From NCBI GenBank assembly GCA_013139755.1, contig WTAG01000296.1, positions 1-5,693 of the forward strand: 5,693 bases of DNA, written 5' to 3'. Below the pieces are notes generated by a model. The model saw only the letters and a list, made by a program, of their open reading frames with translations, did not search any database and had not been told where the DNA came from. This DNA comes from Methylomarinum sp. (GTDB taxonomy: Bacteria; Pseudomonadota; Gammaproteobacteria; Methylococcales; Methylomonadaceae). The position numbers and the translations under genes were made by a program. Of this stretch, positions 1 to 4,442 are shown one piece after another; positions within the stretch are counted from its first letter, which is position 1, and every line of letters begins with the position of its first letter.

Positions 1-114
1 TTAATTAGATTATAAGTATTCTCTAATAAGGAGGTTTTTATTCATTTTAAACCTCTGGGTAACTGTCTTTTTAATAGGTATTATTATAACATATTCAATG
101 GCTTGCGGCTTAAC
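1..114. other. AT-rich stretch without a supportable gene; one short hairpin
   Basis: No reading frame here has a start, a ribosome site and a recognisable product. The only structure I see is an inverted repeat, GAGGTTT (31-37) and AAACCTC (49-55), with an 11-nt AT-rich loop. No T-run follows directly (a TTTTT appears only about 12 nt later), so I do not call a terminator. The minus strand is open for about 30 codons after the stop at 115-117 but has no recognisable similarity. Confidence 0.35.
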
Positions 115-291
115 TTAATGACATTGATATAGACCGCCAAGACCAACTAAGACTGAAGAGATTGTTTTTAACTTCTTTTTAAGAGAAGAAACCATGATTA
201 AGAGAACTAGCCCAATAGAAAATGCAGCTATTCTAGTTGCATGAAAATGAGTTCTTTGTGCATATCTCCATATTTTGCCACTACTGTCCGA
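115..291 (-). pseudogene. Degenerate membrane-protein fragment (unrecognised)
   Basis: The minus strand is open for 58 codons between a TAA at 292-294 and a TAA at 115-117. It reads SDSSGKIWRYAQRTHFHATR, then a hydrophobic stretch of about 15 residues (IAAFSIGLVLLIMV), a basic patch (SLKKKLK) and a second hydrophobic stretch (ISSVLVGLGGLY). This looks like the helix-loop-helix of a small inner-membrane protein. There is no start codon with a ribosome site; the internal ATG at 195 has none. The frame overlaps the end of the next upstream open frame (281..619) in another phase, as expected if a frameshift split one gene. I do not recognise the family. It is probably a relic, but could be a chance open frame. 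Confidence 0.3.
222..242. repeat. 21-bp imperfect palindrome
   Basis: Arms ATGCAGCTA and TAGTTGCAT flank a 3-nt centre (TTC), with one mismatch (G.T in RNA). It lies inside the degenerate 115..291 frame and has no T-run. It could be an operator or a scar, or chance. I assign no function. Confidence 0.3.
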
Positions 292-619
292 TTAAACAAA
301 TTGCAACTACAATTGCATGGTCTGCCTGGGTTCTGGCGGTTTTCGTTTCTGATGAGTAGATGTTAATCAGCGTGAAAGTTTTACCAGTTTCAGCAAAAAT
401 ACTTTCCAGCTGTAAAACATTAAGTTTATTATAAATCAGCTGCATACAATTTTTAATTGGAAACAAATGACGCTGATGAGTGGAAGGTTTGGATGCTGAT
501 TGGCAATCTTTCTGCCAAAAGTCATCTGGACAGACTAAATTGTGAATGCCTGCTTTTGGCTGTTTTGAGTCAGTCAGAAATTGATAACTCTTGGCTCTTT
601 TCGATGTTGTCAGTATAAA
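281..619 (-). pseudogene. Unrecognised open stretch, probable gene relic
   Basis: The minus strand is open for 112 codons from the TAA at 620-622 to the TAG at 281-283. The only in-frame start candidate is a TTG at 466, with no convincing ribosome site. The translation contains segments such as FLTDSKQPKAGIHNLVCPDD and GKTFTLINIYSSETK, which match no family I know. The end overlaps, in another phase, the membrane-like frame at 115..291, so the two may be pieces of one frameshifted gene. The opposite strand is also open for about 50 codons (457..618), so coding capacity here is weak evidence. Confidence 0.22.
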
Positions 620-700
620 TTAAAACTACAAATGAATATGTCCGATCAAGTTTGAGCTATTAGTGCACCACGAAGCGTTTATTCACCAGCAGCTTAAAAG

Positions 701-1021
701 ATGTGCGATAAACGTTTTCGCTCGAAACTAAAGAAGGTAAATCAATGGGCTCGCCAGGTCAGTAATAGAATTCCACTTGCTGAAATCTGGAAAATATTCT
801 GTGTCAAATTTACTGGCCACATTCGATATTTTTGTGTGACTTTCAACGCAAGGCAGATGGATGAATTTCTTTATCAGGCGATGAGAATTCTGTTTAAATG
901 GCTCAACAGAAGAAGTTAGCGAAAGTTTTTCAATTGGGATAAGTTTGGTCGTTTCTTGCGACAATTTCCATTGCCCAGAGTGAGAATTTATCACTCACTT
1001 TATGGATCAATAACTGCGTGA
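701..1021 (+). pseudogene. Group II intron reverse transcriptase/maturase, C-terminal remnant
   Basis: This is the 3' end of an intron-encoded protein, the reverse transcriptase/maturase that mobilises and helps splice a group II intron. The visible part is the maturase (domain X) end. It includes KRFRSKLKKVNQW, IPLAEIWKIFCVKFTGHIRYF and ILFKWLNRRS, then an in-frame TAG (917-919) where the family normally has Gln. The same frame then continues as RKFFNWDKFGRFLRQFPLPR and ends with SLYGSITA and TGA at 1019-1021. The RT palm (with YADD) is absent: an in-frame TAA sits at 695-697, and the 80 bp before it show no RT similarity, so the gene is both 5'-truncated and broken by a nonsense mutation. 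The ATG at 701 is only where the frame happens to open. The family call is firm, since the GH-x-RY and WLNRRS-like blocks are typical. The intron class cannot be read from this piece. Confidence 0.85.
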
Positions 1022-1034
1022 ATGATTTTATCTT

Positions 1035-1099
1035 AAGCCTAGTGCTTAAATAGGGCGCGCAGGGTTATAACGAGGGGGAAGCTGCTCCTCTACTCTCTT
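1035..1099 (+). ncRNA. Group II intron domain V/VI remnant (3' end of intron)
   Basis: Starting 14 bp after the RT stop is a sequence with the layout of intron domain V. It has an AAGCCTAGTGC arm, an AT-rich turn and a GGCGCGCAGGGTT arm, comparable to the usual GAGCC..GTGC/GCGCAC..GGTTC pattern but with several broken pairs. It is followed by a domain VI-like stem, GAGGGG (1072-1077) with CTCCTC (1085-1090), and then a CTAC segment that could hold the bulged branch-point A. The position, directly 3' of the RT C-terminus, is where these domains belong. The degenerate pairing agrees with a dead intron. The exact 3' splice end (about 1095-1105) is uncertain. Confidence 0.5.
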
Positions 1100-1130
1100 A
1101 GAGATACTTAAAAATGTATTTAACAGGTTT

Positions 1131-1355
1131 TTATAAACGATTCTTGATTTTGTTAACACCGACCAAGGCTAATACAATAAATGCCCCAGGCGTAACAACA
1201 GCAACAGCCAATGTAGCAGAAAGCTTTAACTTATCCTGTCGACTATTGGGTTTTGCCGCTGGTTTTGTTGCAACAGGGTATCTCAGTGAGCCACAAGAAT
1301 GACACAATGGAATTGCGTGATTTTCTTTTGAGCCACAAAAAGAACATTGAGACAT
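1131..1355 (-). CDS. Small zinc-ribbon membrane protein
   Basis: This encodes a 74-residue protein with an N-terminal zinc ribbon: Cys4-x2-Cys7 and Cys18-x2-Cys21 (CSFC and CHSC), a spacing suited to binding one Zn ion. A basic, Lys/Pro/Ala-rich linker (about 24-44) leads to one hydrophobic segment (about 46-67) with the short basic tail NKIKNRL. The expected topology is a single-span inner-membrane protein with the ribbon on the cytoplasmic side. The ATG at 1355 is preceded by a very strong Shine-Dalgarno sequence, GGGAGGGG (1360-1367). No partner gene is adjacent: the group II intron remnant lies just downstream and a gene relic upstream. The exact function is unknown. Similar short ribbon-plus-helix proteins are common hypothetical proteins in proteobacteria. 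Confidence 0.75.
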   Translation of the reverse strand: MSQCSFCGSKENHAIPLCHSCGSLRYPVATKPAAKPNSRQDKLKLSATLAVAVVTPGAFIVLALVGVNKIKNRL

Positions 1356-1412
1356 CTCACCCCTCCCAAAAATGAAGTTTGTATTTGTTTCAGAATAGCA
1401 GAAAAAACAAAT

Positions 1413-1517
1413 TTATAGGTAATAAATATATTTTATCGTGCCCACCGCTCCCGTACCACTGCTATTTAGCCCATCAAAATTGCTACGGGTAATGAGTCGA
1501 TACTTCTTAGTAATCAT
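1413..1517 (-). pseudogene. Relic of a DHH-family phosphoesterase N-terminus
   Basis: This is a 34-codon frame starting at ATG (1517), with GGGAAGG close in front. Its first 18 residues, MITKKYRLITRSNFDGLN, closely resemble the N-terminus of DHH/DHHA1 phosphoesterases (often annotated exopolyphosphatase or oligoribonuclease-like), which begin with YRLITRSDFDGL. In that family the Asp pair of S-D-F-D-G belongs to metal-binding motif I; here the first Asp is Asn. After GL the family sequence is lost, apart from a faint GTIKYIYYL resembling the usual EIKFVHP strand, and a TAA follows. The rest of a protein of about 300 residues is missing, so this is a truncated relic or conceivably a reused small ORF. 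The surrounding gap (1356-1693) otherwise shows only the 1647-1668 hairpin. Confidence 0.45.
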
Positions 1518-1646
1518 AAACCTTCCCAAATAAAGTATTGAAAATGGATTTATATAGTAGTTTTAGTTATCTATTAAATTTAAGCGGACAGGTTTAACTT
1601 ATACCATGAGCTATAACTGTCGCAAGGAATTGCCATTGTTTATTTT

Positions 1647-1668
1647 AATGCCCGTGATGCGGAGCATT
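1647..1668. repeat. REP-like hairpin downstream of hvfC
   Basis: AATGCCC (1647-1653) can pair with GGAGCATT (1661-1668), leaving one bulged A and a 7-nt loop. The sequence resembles the GC-rich extragenic palindromes containing GATGCGGAGCAT that are dispersed in many gammaproteobacterial genomes. It lies 26 bp past the hvfC stop. Neither strand has a T-run after it, so it is not a classic intrinsic terminator, though it could protect the 3' end of the hvfABC mRNA. Confidence 0.4.
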
Positions 1669-1693
1669 AGAATGTTGGGTAGGATAAATCTGT

Positions 1694-2443
1694 CTAAGCT
1701 TTTAAAATGATATCTTTTTCAGCCAAATCTTTAATGATTTGCAATCCAGATTCAATAATTATTTCAGGTTCTGGATGGGCTGATTCATCGGCTATTTGTT
1801 TTAAGCAAGCCTGACAGGACATGCCGTCACTCTCCTGTAAAATTTGTAATAGCCTAAAAGTAAGTGGTGGGATTTGAATGAAATTGACTTCATCAATGAT
1901 ATTGCGATAAACCAGTAAGAAAGTCGGTTGTTCTGGGGCTGTTAAGGGTAAAAAGGTAGGGGATATTTGTTGCACAGGGAATTGATAGACTAACGGCCAG
2001 GCGAGTGCAGATAAGCTGATATTTTGTTTGTCTATATGGTTTATAAATGCTTCGCTATTAGCGCTGATTTCTTCTTGAGAAATAGAAAGCGCCATTTCAA
2101 CCCATTCATAATGAGCAAGCTCTAACAAAAAGGGATAGTCGGTATTATTTTTACGCTGGTTTTGTAAATAATCTAAAAACTCTTCCGGGATTTCTGAAAA
2201 ATAAGGCGTGGTGCAAGGATGCTTGGCAAAAAAGTCTTGTGATAGCTCAAGCCATTGCTGCTCATTTAATATTGTTTTTAAGACAGGAAAATTGCTGCTT
2301 AAAAAGCCTTCAATATTATTAAAAAATAACTCTCTATAGGTTTCTATACGTTGTTGTTTTACATCCTCGGGAGCAGGATTATTGTATGGATCTCTGATAT
2401 AGGCAGCAAACTCGTGTTGTTTGGCTTTAAAATCAACTTTCAT
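1694..2443 (-). CDS. hvfC: HvfC/BufC family RiPP maturation partner (DUF2063)
   Basis: This is a 249-residue cytoplasmic protein that works with the DUF692/MNIO enzyme on the metallophore precursor. In this family it is thought to bind the precursor or its leader and present it to the oxidase. Residues about 5-90 form the helical DUF2063 domain, with FAAYIRDPYN, RIETYRELFFNNIEGFLSSNFPVL and FLDYLQ. The C-terminal part (about 140-249, with LLVYRN and IPPLTFRLLQILQE) is the usual second domain, probably winged-helix-like. I place the start at the ATG at 2443 because it overlaps the hvfB stop as TAATG. The open frame extends 11 codons further into hvfB, but that region has no ribosome site. No Shine-Dalgarno sequence is visible, so translation is probably coupled to hvfB. 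Unusual detail: a CxxC (SCQAC, Cys about 210 and 213) in the C-terminal domain. It ends with TAG. Confidence 0.88.
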   Translation of the reverse strand: MKVDFKAKQHEFAAYIRDPYNNPAPEDVKQQRIETYRELFFNNIEGFLSSNFPVLKTILNEQQWLELSQDFFAKHPCTTPYFSEIPEEFLDYLQNQRKNNTDYPFLLELAHYEWVEMALSISQEEISANSEAFINHIDKQNISLSALAWPLVYQFPVQQISPTFLPLTAPEQPTFLLVYRNIIDEVNFIQIPPLTFRLLQILQESDGMSCQACLKQIADESAHPEPEIIIESGLQIIKDLAEKDIILKA

Positions 2444-3294
2444 TAGGCAGACTGTTGTATGTGTTGTTTGTGCCAAGCATTTTGAATGCTCTTGATGGTA
2501 TCCACTTCTTTTAATAAGGTCTCTAATGAGGGGATATTAAAATCACGCTCAAGTAAGGTAGGGAATACACCATAAAGTTCATAGGTTTTTGCCAGCAATT
2601 TCCAGACAGGATCAATAACATCGGCTCCATGAGTATCGACTAGAAAATCATCTGCTTCAACATAATGGCCTGCGATATGTGCATAGGCAATACGTTGAGC
2701 GGGTATAGCACGTAAAAATGCTTCTGCATCATAACCGTGGTTAACGCTGTTGACATAGATATTATTAATATCTATTAAGACATCGCAGTCGGCTTCTTCA
2801 ATCACCGCGTTAAAAAAATCAATCTCATCCATTTCTTGGCCGGGAGCAGCGTAATAGGAGACGTTTTCAATGGCTATTTTTTGTTCGAGAATATCTTGAA
2901 CCCGTTGAATACGTTTGGCTACATGAGTTACAGCTTCTGATGTGAAAGGGATAGGCATTAAATCGTATAAGTGGCCTTGGTTGCTGCAATAACTCAAATG
3001 TTCACTGTAGAATTTAATTTGGTGTTGCTGCATGAAACTTTTCAGATTACCAATGAACTCTTCATCTAATGGATCAGTACTGCCAATGGATAATGAAAGA
3101 CCGTGGCAAATGAAGTCAAACTGTTCTGTCATTGTTCTAAATTGTTTGCCGAGTTTTCCGCCCAAGGTCATCCAGTTTTCTGGCGCAACTTCGTAAAAAC
3201 TGACGTTTTTAGGGGGCGTCTCAATGATTTCAGCTAAAAAAGAACGGCGTAAGCCAAGACCTGCATTTTGAACTAAATTTGTGATGCTATCCAT
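2443..3294 (-). CDS. hvfB: HvfB family MNIO (DUF692) RiPP peptide maturase
   Basis: This is a 283-residue TIM-barrel multinuclear non-heme iron oxidase. Characterised relatives (MbnB, HvfB) convert Cys of a precursor peptide to oxazolone/thioamide groups using O2, which creates Cu(I) ligands. Family landmarks in order are GLGLRRSF near the start, FYEVAPENW, HG at His64, SEHLSY at His99, IENVSYY at Glu143, DINNIYVNSVNHG at Asp175, AHIAGH with His206 and His210, DTHG with Asp220 and His222, and LLERDFNIP at Glu249. This is a full set of iron ligands, so the enzyme should be active. I chose the ATG at 3294 because GAGG lies about 7 nt upstream and the length fits the family. The frame is open to an ATG at 3396, but those 34 residues are mostly encoded by the palindromic element at 3333..3491 and are non-family. 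It overlaps hvfC by 1 nt. Confidence 0.93.
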   Translation of the reverse strand: MDSITNLVQNAGLGLRRSFLAEIIETPPKNVSFYEVAPENWMTLGGKLGKQFRTMTEQFDFICHGLSLSIGSTDPLDEEFIGNLKSFMQQHQIKFYSEHLSYCSNQGHLYDLMPIPFTSEAVTHVAKRIQRVQDILEQKIAIENVSYYAAPGQEMDEIDFFNAVIEEADCDVLIDINNIYVNSVNHGYDAEAFLRAIPAQRIAYAHIAGHYVEADDFLVDTHGADVIDPVWKLLAKTYELYGVFPTLLERDFNIPSLETLLKEVDTIKSIQNAWHKQHIQQSA

Positions 3295-3332
3295 AAGGTG
3301 CCTCGGAGAATTAAGGTAGGGCGAACTTAAGT

Positions 3333-3491
3333 GAGGCTGCCCGAGAATAGAAACCGTCGCGAGGGAAAGCCTTTTTGAGTCAGTTTTTTCGTTCATTTGA
3401 GGCGAATAGTTGCGCTATTCAACGAAAATGAACGGAAAAAATGGCCAAAAGAGCTTTCTCCGTAGCAGGTTCTCTATTCTCGGACAGCCTC
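3333..3491. mobile_element. 159-bp palindromic MITE-like element inside the hvf operon
   Basis: The whole element is one long imperfect inverted repeat. Its ends are GAGGCTGCCCGAGAATAGA (from 3333) and, inverted, TCTATTCTCGGACAGCCTC (to 3491). The arms stay alignable inwards through the GAAAGC..TTTT and TTTTTTCGTTCATTT blocks to the central hairpin GAATAG-TTGCG-CTATTC (3404-3420), which lies exactly at the midpoint, 3412. It has no coding capacity. This architecture fits a non-autonomous miniature inverted-repeat transposable element. The GAGGCTGtCC-type ends recall those of IS1182-like insertion sequences, but that is recollection. I see no clear target-site duplication. As RNA it would fold into a hairpin of about 75 bp between hvfA and hvfB, on the transcript of both. 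Confidence 0.75.
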
Positions 3492-3511
3492 CTAGATGCT
3501 ACCGTTAAGAT

Positions 3512-3529
3512 AGCAGACTGAAGTCCGCT
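3512..3529 (-). repeat. Hairpin between hvfA and hvfB
   Basis: On the minus strand AGCGGAC-TTCA-GTCTGCT forms a 7-bp stem (one G.U) with a 4-nt loop, 50 bp after the hvfA stop. It is followed by ATCTTAACGG rather than a T-run, so it is not a standard terminator. It might act as a 3' stabiliser for the hvfA part of the message, or with the neighbouring palindrome lower expression of hvfB relative to the precursor. GAGCGGACTTCAGTCCGC-type hairpins also occur as dispersed repeats, so it may simply be one of those. Confidence 0.4.
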
Positions 3530-3578
3530 CTATAAAATAGCGTTTTGATACATTGTATGCAAAGAACCAAACGAAAAC

Positions 3579-4187
3579 TTATTCGCCTGATGCTTTATCT
3601 GAATCAATTTTAGAACCGCAAGCCGCTTCTTTTCCTTTCATCATTGCACCGCAAGACATTTCTCCGCCTTTCATGTCCATGTCCCCCATTTTGCTTTTCA
3701 TTTTGTCCATCATGCCACCACATGACATTTCGCTTGATTTTTTCATATCACCACAAGCGCCTTCTTTACCTTTCATCATGGCACCGCATGAGCTTTCCAT
3801 GCCTTTTTTCATTTTGCCGTCGTCCATCATACCGCCACATTTACCTTCGCCGCATTTGCCTTCAGTCGGTTTTTTGGTCTCACCACAAGCGCCTTCTTTA
3901 CCTTTCATCATGGCACCGCATGAACTTTCCATGCCTTTTTTCATTTTGCCGTCATCCATCATGCTGCCGCACTTGCCTTCACCGCAAGATGCTTCTTTAG
4001 CTTTTTTGCCCCAAGGTTTTACAGTGTAATTACCTGTGTTGTCAGATTGTGCAACTTGCATATAACCATCAGATAATTCTGATACAGCAAAAGGGTTGCT
4101 TTCAGCATTTACAGCAGTTGAAGCTAATGCAGTTACAGCGAAAGTACCTAGTGCAGCAGCCAGAGGTGTTTTGTTCATTTTTTTCAT
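3579..4187 (-). CDS. hvfA: HvfA-type Cys/Met-rich RiPP metallophore precursor with ExxCG repeats
   Basis: This is a 202-residue precursor for a modified, metal-binding periplasmic peptide. Residues 1-28 form a Sec signal peptide (basic MKKMNK, hydrophobic core, cleavage after AVNA). Residues 31-43, NPFAVSELSDGYM, are the block conserved in HvfA proteins before the Cys-rich core. The core (65-191) has three tandem repeats of about 44 residues. All eleven Cys (68, 73, 90, 101, 112, 117, 134, 145, 156, 179, 190) sit in E-x-x-C-G; three are the canonical EGKCG known to be modified in HvfA, the rest are ESSCG, EGACG, EMSCG, EASCG and EAACG. There are also 23 Met from residue 65 on, some clustered as MGDMDM. 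The start at 4187 has AGGA 10 nt upstream; the Met at codon 4 does not. The predicted modifying enzymes are the downstream hvfB and hvfC. Copper binding is inferred from the family. Confidence 0.9.
   Translation of the reverse strand: MKKMNKTPLAAALGTFAVTALASTAVNAESNPFAVSELSDGYMQVAQSDNTGNYTVKPWGKKAKEASCGEGKCGSMMDDGKMKKGMESSCGAMMKGKEGACGETKKPTEGKCGEGKCGGMMDDGKMKKGMESSCGAMMKGKEGACGDMKKSSEMSCGGMMDKMKSKMGDMDMKGGEMSCGAMMKGKEAACGSKIDSDKASGE
3615..3995 (-). repeat. Tandem 132-bp coding repeats in hvfA
   Basis: Repeat 1 is 3864-3995 and repeat 2 is 3732-3863. The period is 132 bp (44 codons). An 82-bp core (3749-3830 versus 3881-3962) differs at only two positions, both synonymous (Ser AGC/AGT and Asp GAC/GAT). 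Repeat 3 (3615-3731) is diverged: it keeps the CGAMMKGKE-A-ACG end but lacks the EGKCG element and has a Met/Asp/Lys spacer. Near-identity of repeats 1 and 2 points to recent duplication or gene conversion. Confidence 0.9.
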
Positions 4188-4244
4188 TGTTATATAGTCC
4201 TAAAATGGTATGAGTATTGATTTTGTTATTATTTTTATATGAAA

Positions 4245-4267
4245 GATATTTCATAAATGAAAATATC
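4245..4267. promoter_or_regulatory. Dyad in the hvfA leader (possible operator)
   Basis: On the minus strand GATATTTTCAT-TT-ATGAAATATC is an almost perfect dyad with one bulged T. It lies between the candidate promoter (4276-4301) and the hvfA start. It could be a repressor site or a hairpin in the 5' untranslated leader. I recognise no known regulator's consensus, and the AT-rich composition makes a chance match possible. Confidence 0.35.
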
Positions 4268-4275
4268 AGCTCTCT

Positions 4276-4301
4276 GACTATACAGAATAAATAGAGTTTC
4301 A
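4276..4301 (-). promoter_or_regulatory. Candidate ECF-sigma promoter of hvfABC
   Basis: Reading the minus strand, TGAAAC (4301-4296) is followed by GTC at 4278-4276, giving AAC-N17-GTC. This is the core spacing of ECF sigma-factor promoters such as that of RpoE (GGAACTT-N15-GTCTAA). Transcription would start near 4269, leaving a leader of about 80 nt before the hvfA ATG. DUF692-type bufferin operons in other proteobacteria are known to be under ECF sigma factors, which makes the match plausible. No sigma70 promoter of similar quality is obvious here. The motif is short and unproven. Confidence 0.4.
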
Positions 4302-4328
4302 TCTATAGGGTGAAAAATTATTAGAATA

Positions 4329-4354
4329 ATGAGTGAATTGAAAAAATCACTCAT
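4329..4354 (-). terminator. Hairpin between the glutaredoxin gene and hvfA, possible terminator
   Basis: ATGAGTGA (4329-4336) and TCACTCAT (4347-4354) are perfect 8-bp arms around a 10-nt AT loop. On the minus strand the downstream sequence is TATTCTAATAATTTTT, T-rich but broken, so this is at best a weak intrinsic terminator for the gene at 4443..4898. It would insulate hvfA from read-through. A smaller perfect hairpin, GCTAA-GAT-TTAGC, lies at 4382-4394. Confidence 0.4.
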
Positions 4355-4442
4355 CGGAAAAACAAAATAGATATTACAATCGCTAAGATTTAGCAATGAA
4401 TCTGTCAATAATAACCGTGGAGCCTTATTTTCTTGAGGTATC

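Noticed and set aside
728..994. Minus-strand 88-codon frame
   Set aside because: It lies opposite the group II RT remnant, which has clear family similarity; the antisense frame has none.
1114..1302. Plus-strand 62-codon frame
   Set aside because: It is the complement of the zinc-ribbon membrane gene, which has Cys pairs and a strong ribosome site on the other strand.
1606..1710. Plus-strand ORF of 34 codons starting MSYNCRKELPLF
   Set aside because: It has no ribosome site, runs through the REP-like hairpin and ends inside hvfC on the opposite strand. MPVMRSI-like strings are typical translations of such palindromes.
3333..3491. The palindrome considered as an intrinsic terminator of hvfA
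   Set aside because: It is far longer than a terminator stem, lacks a 3' T-run on the minus strand and has transposon-like defined ends centred exactly on 3412.
3732..3995. Direct repeats considered as a CRISPR array
   Set aside because: The 132-bp units are contiguous, without unique spacers, and lie in frame inside a protein with a signal peptide and family motifs.
3553..4029. Long plus-strand open frame (158 codons) and a second one (3644..4000) opposite hvfA
   Set aside because: They are antisense shadows of the repetitive hvfA coding sequence. They have no ribosome site, and their Pro/Ser-rich repeats merely mirror the Gly/Met/Lys codons.
4102..4302. Minus-strand 66-codon frame overlapping the hvfA start
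   Set aside because: It runs out of phase through the signal-peptide region and AT-rich leader of hvfA; the Cys at its end comes from frame-shifted Ala/Val codons.
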